Shown piece after piece: positions 27,858-36,541 of a DNA stretch of 57,816 nucleotides (its first letter is position 1; every line of letters starts with the position of its first letter). A program made the position numbers and the translations under genes. Origin of the DNA: Verrucomicrobiales bacterium (GTDB taxonomy: Bacteria > Verrucomicrobiota > Verrucomicrobiia > Verrucomicrobiales > DEV007); the NCBI GenBank assembly GCA_002726915.1, contig PBSY01000086.1, forward strand, positions 1 to 57,816, given 5' to 3'. Under the pieces are notes generated by a model. That model was not told the origin of the DNA and searched no databases. It saw only the letters and a program-made list of their open reading frames with translations.

Positions 27858-29345
27858 ATGCACAAATTGTTTTTTCTCGCGGGGATTTTCATGGCGGCGG
27901 CTTCATTACGGGGTGCGGAGCAGCCAAACATACTTTTTATCTTTTGCGATGATCATGCCACGCAAGCGATTAGTGCCTATGGTGGCCCGCTTGCGGAGTT
28001 GGCGCCGACTCCCCATATTGATCGCCTTGCCGAGGAGGGAATTCTGTTTCGCAAAGCCTACGTGACCAATTCTATTTGCGGTCCTTCCCGGGCCGTCGTG
28101 TTAACCGGTAAGTACTCGCATCTCAATGGCTTCCGCGAGAATGGTAACAGCTTTGACGGTTCTCAGCAGACCGCACCGAAGTTACTGGGTAAAGCAGGGT
28201 ATCAGACGGCTATTGTGGGTAAATGGCATTTGAAGTCCGCACCGACTGGATTTGATCACTATGAGGTTCTCAAGGGGCAGGGCCAATATTACAACCCGAT
28301 GCTCATTACAAATGGGGAGAATGTGAACCACGAAGGTTACACGACCGACATTATCACTGATCGAACCATCAAGTGGTTGAACCAGAGAGATCCCGACAAA
28401 CCCTTCTTTCTGATGAGCCAGCACAAGGCACCACACGGGCGCTGGGAGCCGGCCTTCCGCCACCTTGAGTTCCTCGAGGATGTCGAAGTGCCGGAACCAC
28501 CGACGTTGTTCGATGACTACTCTGGTCGCACCAAAGCTGCTTCCCAGCATACCATGGGAATTGCTGATCACATTGGAAGTAAACGACTCATGTTGGAGTA
28601 TTCGAGCAAGTTCACGCAAGATCAGTTTCAAATCTTTGATAATTTCTTCCGCCCAAAGAATGAGGCTTTTCTTGCGGCAAATCTGACTGGCAAGGAGCGG
28701 ACCCAGTGGCATTACCAACGCTACATCAAAAATTACCTTCGTTGTGTGAAGGCAGTGGATGAAAATGTAGGGCGCCTCCTCGCTTACCTCGACGAGAACA
28801 AACTCACCGAAAATACAATCGTGATCTACAGCTCAGACCAGGGATTCTACTTGGGCGAGCACGGCTGGTTTGATAAGCGTTGGATGTATGAAGAGAGCTT
28901 TCGTACTCCTTTGATTGCCCGCTGGCCGGGTACGATTGCGCCGGGTTTGGTTAACGATGAGGATATTGTTTCCAACCTAGATTTTGCAGCAACCTTCCTT
29001 GATGTCGCCGGTGCTCCAATTCCGAGTGATCTTCAGGGACCGTCTCTTGTGCCCATCCTCGAAGGGAACACCCCGGAGGATTGGCGCCAAACGCATTACT
29101 ACCACTATTACGAAACCGGTGGCCATGGTGTGGCACTTCACTTCGGGGTGACAGATGGCCGGTATAAGTTGATACGCTTTCCTGAGGAGGGGATCAACGA
29201 CTGGGAGCTTTATGATCTCAAGCGTGACCCAAACGAGATGAAAAGTGTCTACGACAGTCCTGAAATGGCTCAAGTGCGCAAACGGATGAAAAAAGAGCTA
29301 ACGCGTTTGCAGGATCATTACGGCGTAGCTGAAGAGGAGCGCTAG
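27858..29345 (+). CDS. Exported Cys-type sulfatase (family S1)
   Basis: This 495-residue arylsulfatase-type enzyme removes sulfate esters, probably from polysaccharides. A signal peptide (MHKLFFLAGIFMAAASLRGA) exports it. The metal ligands start with IFCDDH (D31, D32), and the maturation motif C74-G-P-S-R78 in NSICGPSRAVVLTGK tells that C74 must be turned into formylglycine. Later segments fit too (IVGKWHLKS, YSSDQGFYLGEHGWFDKRWMYEESFRTPL). The maturase must be encoded elsewhere, since the three FGE-like domains in this window lack the catalytic cysteines. The neighbours (esterase, Gfo/Idh/MocA) suggest a small carbohydrate locus. Confidence 0.93.
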   Translation: MHKLFFLAGIFMAAASLRGAEQPNILFIFCDDHATQAISAYGGPLAELAPTPHIDRLAEEGILFRKAYVTNSICGPSRAVVLTGKYSHLNGFRENGNSFDGSQQTAPKLLGKAGYQTAIVGKWHLKSAPTGFDHYEVLKGQGQYYNPMLITNGENVNHEGYTTDIITDRTIKWLNQRDPDKPFFLMSQHKAPHGRWEPAFRHLEFLEDVEVPEPPTLFDDYSGRTKAASQHTMGIADHIGSKRLMLEYSSKFTQDQFQIFDNFFRPKNEAFLAANLTGKERTQWHYQRYIKNYLRCVKAVDENVGRLLAYLDENKLTENTIVIYSSDQGFYLGEHGWFDKRWMYEESFRTPLIARWPGTIAPGLVNDEDIVSNLDFAATFLDVAGAPIPSDLQGPSLVPILEGNTPEDWRQTHYYHYYETGGHGVALHFGVTDGRYKLIRFPEEGINDWELYDLKRDPNEMKSVYDSPEMAQVRKRMKKELTRLQDHYGVAEEER

Positions 29346-29458
29346 TTCACACCTATTGATGGGGGAGCAGAGAAGGTAAATACTTTGGTCTCTGGACCGA
29401 CGTATTTACGGTCCACTTCTGGGTCGACCCATGGCCCCGATTAAGGTTTCATGCGGGC

Positions 29459-30796
29459 ATGATTAATCGCCGTCAGTTTCTAAAGTCAGGTGCACTAGCC
29501 GCTACGTCTCTCTCAGCCCCCGCCTTTGTTCGTGGTCAAAATCTAAATTCGAAACTGCAGCTTGCTTCCATTGGTTCTGACGGTAAAGGCCTCAGTGACA
29601 TCAAGGCAATGTCCTCGCACAATTACCAGCAGTATGTTGCTTTTTGTGACGTCGACCTGAACCGCACTATGCGGGTCAAAGAGCTCAGCCCGGGCACACC
29701 GATCTATCAGGACTTCCGTGAGATGCTCTCGGAGAAGGGCGATGAGATTGATGCGGTGACTGTCTCAACGCCTGATCACATGCATGCTTATTGTTCGATT
29801 ATGGCAATGAAGATGGGTAAGCATGTTTATTGTCAAAAGCCCCTGACCCACAATGTCTGGGAAGCCCGCCAGGTCGCGAAGATCGCAGAAGAAACCGGTG
29901 TGATCACCAGAATGGGCAACCAGATCCACTCTCATCAATTCTACCGAACCGCCGTTCAGTTGGTCCAATCCGGGCGAATTGGAAAAATCAAACGGGTCGA
30001 CAGTTGGTGCGCTGCGACGGGGCATGGTAAAAGCGGTCATATCAGTCGTCCCAAAGGAGAAGACCCCGTGCCGGAGTCGCTGGACTGGGACAGCTGGATC
30101 GGAGTGGCTCCGATGCGTCCTTACAGCGCGGCGAATCGTTGTTATCACCCGTGGGGTTGGCGGGACTGGCAGGATTTTGGAGGAGGTGCCATCGGGGACT
30201 TTGGTTGTCACATTCTCGATCCTGTTTTTACAGCACTCGATATCAAGGGGCCGCCTGATGACTACTTTGCTGAGCATAGCGGCATGAATGATGAAGTTTG
30301 GCCGGCTCAGAGCACGTTTCGTTTCACCGTTCCGGGTACAGAGTATACGGAGAAGGACAGGATTCGCATTACTTGGAGCGATGGGGGTCGTTTGCCGTCG
30401 ACCGGATGGTCTCACTTACCGGCGCGTGAAGGCCTGCCGAGTAGTGGATCGTTATTGCTGGGTGAAACAGGTTCTTTGGTTATTCCTCACGTTGGATCTC
30501 CGCGGCTTTATCTTGCGGAGTCTGAATTCTCTCAGGACTATGAAATGGCGGAGAGTCGTGATCACTATCATGACTGGATTAACGGGTGTATCCTAGATGA
30601 ACAGCCATCTGATGGTTTTGACTATGGTGGCCTTCTGACCGAGACGATTCTGCTTGCCAATATCGCGGTGCGTTTCCCGGGAGAAACCCTCACATGGGAT
30701 GCTGCGTCACTGCGTTTCACCAACCATGATGAGGCGAACCAGTGGGTTTCACGTGACTATCGGGAGGGCTGGGATCTTCCGAAGTTGGTGGGTTGA
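29459..30796 (+). CDS. Tat-exported Gfo/Idh/MocA-family oxidoreductase
   Basis: A 445-residue NAD(P)-dependent sugar-type oxidoreductase. The N-terminus has a twin-arginine signal (NRRQFLKSGALAATSLSAPAFVRG), so it is exported folded with its cofactor. The Rossmann domain includes YVAFCDVDLNRTMRV. The QKPLTHNVWEARQVAK segment corresponds to the family's EKPL motif, with Q in place of E and the lysine kept. The C-terminal beta domain follows (from about 190, DFGCHILDPVFTALDIKGP). Such exported versions are abundant in Planctomycetes and Verrucomicrobia. The substrate is unknown. It lies 113 bases after the sulfatase on the same strand and may share its regulation. Confidence 0.88.
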   Translation: MINRRQFLKSGALAATSLSAPAFVRGQNLNSKLQLASIGSDGKGLSDIKAMSSHNYQQYVAFCDVDLNRTMRVKELSPGTPIYQDFREMLSEKGDEIDAVTVSTPDHMHAYCSIMAMKMGKHVYCQKPLTHNVWEARQVAKIAEETGVITRMGNQIHSHQFYRTAVQLVQSGRIGKIKRVDSWCAATGHGKSGHISRPKGEDPVPESLDWDSWIGVAPMRPYSAANRCYHPWGWRDWQDFGGGAIGDFGCHILDPVFTALDIKGPPDDYFAEHSGMNDEVWPAQSTFRFTVPGTEYTEKDRIRITWSDGGRLPSTGWSHLPAREGLPSSGSLLLGETGSLVIPHVGSPRLYLAESEFSQDYEMAESRDHYHDWINGCILDEQPSDGFDYGGLLTETILLANIAVRFPGETLTWDAASLRFTNHDEANQWVSRDYREGWDLPKLVG

Positions 30797-30814
30797 TTAG
30801 TTGCTGTCGGCATC

Positions 30815-31813
30815 TCACTCAATAGCACGGGATTCTCCGGTTCTTTTTTCGTTGATCAAGCCGGAGAACTCATTGAAGAACTCTTCACCCAGCTCGTTGG
30901 TGATTTGTTCCTGAACGAAGTTGAGCATGGCCTTGGCGCCCATCACTTCGTCAACATGCAGAAATTGGTCTCGCATCTTGGCCCACCTTAGTCTCGGGAG
31001 TGTGCGAGCGATATAATCGTCCCCGTCGAGTTCGCCCATCATGCCGCCTTGGCGATTCTGATTGCCACGAGTACGACGTTCCTGGTCACGGTCGAGGCCG
31101 CGAAGCGCTTCTTCTTTCTTCTGTTCGATCATGGCCACGATTCGTGACTGCTGTTCAATGCGTTTGTCCCAAGCATTCATGAGAGCGGCGGGATTTTCTT
31201 CGCGTAGATAGGGGAGGATCGTCTTGTCATAAATGCCTCCGATATTGAAAGGCACAGGCTCCCATTTGGGATTGGAATCGAGTAGCTCACCGAGATGATA
31301 CCGCTCTGCAAATATGGAATTTGCCACCGAACCGGTGATGGCGGTAGTCGGCAATTCTTCGAGCCGGCTGAGGCCGTCTACGTAGGTCATGAGATTGCCG
31401 AAAATTGTCTCAATTTCCTGTGTTTCCGCCGCTTGGCAGCTAAGGGCCAGATAGCGGAGTTGAATCATGAGCGATTCGATAAACTGCTCGTCCCTTAAGC
31501 GGTCTTCATGGTCGTCTTTCCAAGCACGAAAGTCGGATTCGGGGGCTCCCTCTCGGTCATAGTTCACTACTTTGTGGCTGTCGAGATAAAGCGTTATGGC
31601 TGCCTTTGGATCAGCAGCTGCCCGGCTAAATATTTGGCCAGCACTGCTGTTGCGCTGAGAGAGATGCCCATCAAGAGCGCCACGCATGGTTTTGATCTGC
31701 TCCTTGATCGATTCAATCTGGGCAGGTGTCAGTTCGGTGGCTTTTAGCGAAGGCAGGAGAGCGGCAGTGGCTAGAGCAAGCGACAAGAGCGTGGGGGATT
31801 TCATGGTGCGCAT
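30815..31813 (-). CDS. Exported protein of unknown function
   Basis: A product of about 332 residues. The start is set at ATG 31813 (MRTMKSPTLLSLALATAALL) or 31804; both begin a signal peptide cleaved near LKATE. The mature part is mostly helical and charged, with an opening helix (PAQIESIKEQIKTMRGALDG), a central segment of hydrophobic helices (EQFIESLMIQLRYLALSCQ) and a Gln/Arg-rich stretch (RDQERRTRGNQNRQGGMM). No family is recognised. It is convergent with the Gfo/Idh/MocA gene, 18 bases apart, and a 205-base gap separates it from the divergent coiled-coil gene. Confidence 0.55.
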   Translation of the reverse strand: MRTMKSPTLLSLALATAALLPSLKATELTPAQIESIKEQIKTMRGALDGHLSQRNSSAGQIFSRAAADPKAAITLYLDSHKVVNYDREGAPESDFRAWKDDHEDRLRDEQFIESLMIQLRYLALSCQAAETQEIETIFGNLMTYVDGLSRLEELPTTAITGSVANSIFAERYHLGELLDSNPKWEPVPFNIGGIYDKTILPYLREENPAALMNAWDKRIEQQSRIVAMIEQKKEEALRGLDRDQERRTRGNQNRQGGMMGELDGDDYIARTLPRLRWAKMRDQFLHVDEVMGAKAMLNFVQEQITNELGEEFFNEFSGLINEKRTGESRAIE

Positions 31814-32045
31814 CTTAGGTTCAAATAATCTTCCCAACAATTTAGAACTTTGGGGCTGACTGAGAGAATACCCCGATAGCTTGGACTTGTTTCATATTCG
31901 TGGAAATGGCCGATTCGAGATTATTGTCTTGGCGAGACATAGATCCTGTTTGAGAATATAAAGATTATAGAAACGAATTGATCCGCTGATCGATGTTCTA
32001 GGGCTAATCTGCCGGCTGGCGAGCTCCTGAGAAGCGGTTTCTACA

Positions 32046-33575
32046 ATGGGAGATTTGGTCCAATATTTGCAGGAAACACTAACTACCTATCTTTCTCTGG
32101 TGATCATCGGAGCGGGATTTCTTGGCTTGTTTTTTGGATGGCTGATTGGTCGTCCTTGGCGCGGTAAATCATTGAAAGCGGACCCTCTTAGAGGAGCTGC
32201 CCCTGACAATTTAGCGGAGTTAAACTGGCGTCACGAGAAGCTATTGATGCTTGAGCGTCAGGAAGTTGAGCGACAACTGAGGCTTGAGGACTTTCTTAGA
32301 CGGATTTTCAATAGTCATGGGTTAAGTGAAACTGAGGTAAGAGCACGCTTTTTTGTGCTTTCAGAAAGATTGCGCTCCATGAGGGCACGCGTTGGATCCG
32401 ATTTGTCGAGGCTGTCTCTTGCTTCAAGAAGATTGGCGCAGTTGAGGAGTGGTGGCGCGCCACGGCCGGATGCGGTGGGTGCCTGTCTCGAAATGGCGGG
32501 TGGGCAGATTGAGCGGTTGAGAGGATTGCGGAAGTCGCTTCGGCCAGTGAGCGAGAAAGTGTTGGAGATGGAGCGAGAGTTGGAGAAGCGGCGGTTTTCC
32601 GTGGCCGAGCAGAAAGAGTCTTTCCTCATCCGGCTTCAAAGAATCTCACAAGAGCTTGAGGATTCGAACGCCAACTTATCCGTCTTGGCTAACGAAACGG
32701 ACCGCGCTATTCGAGATCTGCTGGGCGCCGGTCAGGAAGAGATCTTTCGACCGATTCGTGAAATTCTTCTCGTTGATGGTTCAAATACAGGGACGCTATC
32801 ACGTTCGCCTTCTGAATCTTTGAATGATGAATTGTCGGGGTTGATGAAGGCTCTTAGAGGAGTTTCCGAGAATGAGAAGGGTGCCAGCCTAATTGAAACA
32901 GCCAACGAAGCTGATCCTGCAAAACCTGACGAAGTGTTTGTTAGAGTGCCGGGGAAAGAGAATTCCGAACTGAAGGCACCCATCATTCTTGGATCTCAGC
33001 TCTTTTCGGGATTTATTAGCAGCGAAAACCTTCCGCCAAAACATGAGCCGGTGGGCAAAGTTGGGCGGGAAGAACTCGCTGTTGCTGACTCCGGCGAAGG
33101 AGAACGGGAGAGCCTCGTGATTTTTCGATCGAATAACGCAGAGCTTTGGGGGCAGGATGTGGATCGAGGACTCGATTCTCGGGCCCGCTCGATCTCTACG
33201 CTTCCCACATGGGCTCAATGGATTTCTATTCAGCGTCTCGATACCGGTGAAAGAGTATTTTCCCCCATTAATCAGGAGATGTACGAGCATGGAGGCAATG
33301 GTGACGCAGTGGGATTCAACGCTTCCAACGAGCTGTTTTACGGGGCGCGTCATCTCGGAATATTCTCTGATCTCTGCCCCAACGAAGTCGAAACTCGTTT
33401 CACATACGGCGGTTGGGGCTTTGGGCATCGCGCGAGCGATTCTGGTGAGAATTCGGAGAGTGCACAGGCATCAGGCTGGGAGGGGAAAGAGATCTCACCT
33501 GACACGGTTTTTGAGATTTCGCTGTTCGCCGATTTGCCAAAGTTAGCCGAAAACGATCGGCTTCTTGAGAATTAG
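32046..33575 (+). CDS. Membrane-anchored coiled-coil protein, probable partner of the downstream kinase
   Basis: A 509-residue protein. An N-terminal helix (about residues 14-35, YLSLVIIGAGFLGLFFGWLI) anchors it in the membrane. Residues 55-240 are strongly charged and heptad-like (HEKLLMLERQEVERQLRLEDF, LEMERELEKRRFSVAEQKES), predicted coiled coil in the cytoplasm. The rest (240-509) is acidic, with stretches rich in Ser/Glu. No family is recognised. It lies immediately upstream of a kinase gene, 111 bases before the first codons that encode the kinase P-loop, and on the same strand. A role as scaffold or substrate is inferred from position only. Confidence 0.6.
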   Translation: MGDLVQYLQETLTTYLSLVIIGAGFLGLFFGWLIGRPWRGKSLKADPLRGAAPDNLAELNWRHEKLLMLERQEVERQLRLEDFLRRIFNSHGLSETEVRARFFVLSERLRSMRARVGSDLSRLSLASRRLAQLRSGGAPRPDAVGACLEMAGGQIERLRGLRKSLRPVSEKVLEMERELEKRRFSVAEQKESFLIRLQRISQELEDSNANLSVLANETDRAIRDLLGAGQEEIFRPIREILLVDGSNTGTLSRSPSESLNDELSGLMKALRGVSENEKGASLIETANEADPAKPDEVFVRVPGKENSELKAPIILGSQLFSGFISSENLPPKHEPVGKVGREELAVADSGEGERESLVIFRSNNAELWGQDVDRGLDSRARSISTLPTWAQWISIQRLDTGERVFSPINQEMYEHGGNGDAVGFNASNELFYGARHLGIFSDLCPNEVETRFTYGGWGFGHRASDSGENSESAQASGWEGKEISPDTVFEISLFADLPKLAENDRLLEN

Positions 33576-33763
33576 GCTCAGTTCTTTGAAGAGAGTTTGG
33601 TCCTAATTCTAGGGCGCTTACCGGTGGAAACCATGAGGGAATCGGTTAGCTTTTCTGTATCCCGGACTTTTCACATAACCTTTCAATTTCCAATTTTGAG
33701 ATCCTCGGCCGAATCGGTGGAGGATCCTACGGCGAGGTTTTTCTGGCTCGTTCGGTTACGGGG

Positions 33764-36499
33764 ATGTATCGAGCGATCAAGGTTGTGAGACGTGAGGACT
33801 TTGAGTACGAGCGGACCTTTGAACGGGAGTTCGAAGGAATTCAGCGCTACGAACAGGTTTCGAAGGACCACCCCGGATTGGTGGATGTTCTTCATGTGGG
33901 CCGAGACGACGAAGCTGGGTTTTACTATTACGTGATGGAGCTCGCAGACGATGAAAATGGCGAGTCCAAAGAGGTAAGCCCAGCTACCTACCGAGCCAAA
34001 ACTCTCAGCGCAGAGATGAAAGCTTCGGGAGCAAAGTCCATCATCGATACAGTGAATCTCGGCATATCACTGGCAGGTGCGCTGGGACACCTTCATGAGG
34101 CGGGTCTGACACATCGTGATGTGAAACCGTCGAATATTATCTTTGTAAAAGGAGTACCCAAACTGGCGGACGTAGGCCTTGTAGCCCAGTCGGGGCAGCG
34201 AACCTACGTCGGAACTGAAGGATATGTGCCCCCAGAAGGCCCTGGAACTAGCTCTGCGGATCTTTATTCGTTAGCGATGGTGCTTTACGAAGCACATACC
34301 AAAAAAGATCGGCTAGATTTTCCAGAGCTACCCACTAATCTTGATATCCCGCCAACGGTTAATCGGGATGAGTGGCGGCAGCTGAACACGGTGATTTGTC
34401 GAGCTGGTTCACCCGACCCGAGAAAACGCTACGAAACTGCCCGCTCTCTCGCTATCGCGCTGCGTGAAGTTATCGAAGGAAGCCATGGCTACGCCTCAGG
34501 GCGTAAAAGTCGGAAGGCCGGTGTCGTTCCCTCCTCACTCATTGTCCTCGCCATACTGGGAGCAACGGGATTCGGAGCTTATTGGCTCTGGAAGGACAGC
34601 GTTGAATTCCGTGATGATAACTCTGTTCAACTCGGGGGTGTGCCGGCTGCTGGCAACGCGACTGCTGTGAACGGCGCTCAGACCAGTGGAGCGTATCTGG
34701 CTAAAAATACCACCGAGAATAAGAACGAGGCGGAGGCCCCTTTCGAAAGTGGAAAAGACAAGCAAGGCAAGGGAAAAGAAAAGGGTCAGGGCAAAGGAGG
34801 TAATTCGGGGAACGGCAGCTTTACGATTATCAGCGACGACGACAACAATATGATCGATGGAGGGGTCGTCATTCGTGATGACGCGATCAGCAGTGGAGGC
34901 TCTTCAAAGACTGAGCTTGGTTCAGAAGAGGGGTCTCAGTCTCAAATGACAGCAGATGATCCGCGGATAGAGAATAATCCCCTACAGAATGCCAACAAGG
35001 ATAACCCGAAAGTAGTGGCTCAGGAAGTGACAGGACAGCTCAAGGTGATGAGCCGTCCGAGTGGAGCTGCCGTTTGGGTTGATGGGAATGAGGTAGGTGT
35101 CACACCGAGACCGCTTGCTCTGCCAGTTGGCGCGGTCGAAATCACCCTGAAGTATCCGGGGTTTCATGATCTCGTCTGTGAGACGGTGGTCAAAGAAGGG
35201 TTTGTGGTGCTTGAGAAAGTGCTAATCAAAGATCAAAGGCCACGGCCGGGAACCAGTTGGGTGAACAAGCTGGGCATGGTGTTTGAAGCTGACCAGTTTG
35301 GTGATTCGTTGACGCAGGCCAGTGTCTCGACGGCTCTTTTTGATGAATTCATAGCGTCCACGGGGAATGCGATTCCTCTCAATGACGTCAAGGGTATTGC
35401 TTATGTCAGTAATGAGAAAAGCCGATGGGCTTTCGCTGATTGGCTCACCGGACTTGATCAGGCGGAAGGCTATCTTGGTCCCCAGCAGTATTACCGCCCC
35501 ATCCGGGGATCTGAGTCGCTGCGAGACCATGACTTCAAGCTCGCTGTCGACGGTCTCATGGGAACGATACTCTTAAATTCTGATCCGCCCGGAGCGCTCA
35601 TTCGGAAGGACGGAAAGGTGATTGGTGATACCGAAGAGACAATCAGTAATCTCCGTCTTGGCCCCTACGAATTTGAGCTGGATATGCCTGGCTACCAAAT
35701 TATGACAGTTTCCGGGACACTAAATAATGTGGAACCGATACCACTGAATGAGGTGCTCGTGCCAGATCAGTCTGTCGTTTTTGGAACACCATGGAGTAAC
35801 AGTCAGGGGATGCCTTTGTTGCCTGTTGGAGAAGTTATGGTAGCCACCTATGAAACGCCGCTAATGGACTATCAGGACTATGTAACTGAGATGCAGATTG
35901 CGTTGCCCGCAACGGCCACTGGCCAAGAGTTGAATCATCCGGTGACGGGGATCACTCGAAATGAAGCGGAGGCATTCTGTGAATGGTTAACCTTGAGAGA
36001 ACAGAATCTAGGAATGATTCGCCCGACTCAACACTATCGCCTTCCTACAGACGCCGAGTGGAGCCTGTTTGTGGGGATTGAAGAAGAGCTTGGCAGTAAT
36101 CCAAGCGAACGAGGCGAACGAGGCGAGGCCAGTTATCCTTGGGGAGATTCCTGGCCTCCGGCCAGTGGAAGCGGCAATTATGCCGACGAGTCGGCTGCCG
36201 GTCTTCTGCGTAATTATGTTATCCTCGGTTACCGAGATAATTCTCCCGCGACTTCTGCGATCGGCAGCTTTGGTCCAGCCGAGAATGGACTTTTTGATCT
36301 CTCCGGTAACGTCGCTGAATGGGTCTCAGACAATCATGGAAGCGGAGGTCCTGATCTTGGAGTGGTTCGGGGTGGGGCCTGGAATACCTATGAGCAGAAG
36401 GCGCTTTCACTTCATTACCGAGATCCAGTAACGGTAGATTCACGCGAAGACTTTTTTGGTTTCCGCTATGTCCTTGAAGATGTCAGCACTGGCTCGTGA
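33764..36499 (+). CDS. Membrane Ser/Thr protein kinase with PEGA and FGE-like extracytoplasmic domains
   Basis: A protein of at least 911 residues. The kinase core has HRDVKPSNI (about 118-126), the DVG variant of DFG (ADVGL) and TEGYVPPEGP, and its VAIK-like lysine is K6 from ATG 33764. The glycine loop (ILGRIGGGSYGEVFLAR) is encoded upstream in the same frame, at 33701-33751, where no ATG, GTG or TTG occurs back to the stop at 33647. The true start is therefore non-standard or the sequence has an indel. A transmembrane helix is at about 257-277, then a Lys/Gly/Asn-rich linker (330-420), PEGA domain (424-490), a partial FGE-like piece (500-590), a second PEGA (597-670) and an FGE-like domain (675-908). 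The last lacks the catalytic cysteines. All key kinase residues are present, so activity is likely. Confidence 0.85.
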   Translation: MYRAIKVVRREDFEYERTFEREFEGIQRYEQVSKDHPGLVDVLHVGRDDEAGFYYYVMELADDENGESKEVSPATYRAKTLSAEMKASGAKSIIDTVNLGISLAGALGHLHEAGLTHRDVKPSNIIFVKGVPKLADVGLVAQSGQRTYVGTEGYVPPEGPGTSSADLYSLAMVLYEAHTKKDRLDFPELPTNLDIPPTVNRDEWRQLNTVICRAGSPDPRKRYETARSLAIALREVIEGSHGYASGRKSRKAGVVPSSLIVLAILGATGFGAYWLWKDSVEFRDDNSVQLGGVPAAGNATAVNGAQTSGAYLAKNTTENKNEAEAPFESGKDKQGKGKEKGQGKGGNSGNGSFTIISDDDNNMIDGGVVIRDDAISSGGSSKTELGSEEGSQSQMTADDPRIENNPLQNANKDNPKVVAQEVTGQLKVMSRPSGAAVWVDGNEVGVTPRPLALPVGAVEITLKYPGFHDLVCETVVKEGFVVLEKVLIKDQRPRPGTSWVNKLGMVFEADQFGDSLTQASVSTALFDEFIASTGNAIPLNDVKGIAYVSNEKSRWAFADWLTGLDQAEGYLGPQQYYRPIRGSESLRDHDFKLAVDGLMGTILLNSDPPGALIRKDGKVIGDTEETISNLRLGPYEFELDMPGYQIMTVSGTLNNVEPIPLNEVLVPDQSVVFGTPWSNSQGMPLLPVGEVMVATYETPLMDYQDYVTEMQIALPATATGQELNHPVTGITRNEAEAFCEWLTLREQNLGMIRPTQHYRLPTDAEWSLFVGIEEELGSNPSERGERGEASYPWGDSWPPASGSGNYADESAAGLLRNYVILGYRDNSPATSAIGSFGPAENGLFDLSGNVAEWVSDNHGSGGPDLGVVRGGAWNTYEQKALSLHYRDPVTVDSREDFFGFRYVLEDVSTGS

Positions 36500-36541
36500 A
36501 AGCGGTTGAAAATTGGGCTGGGGTTTCGATACTGAAATCTC

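Noticed and set aside
33597-33788. 63-residue frame overlapping the kinase start
   Set aside because: Out of frame with the kinase P-loop. Kept only as a possible sign of an indel.
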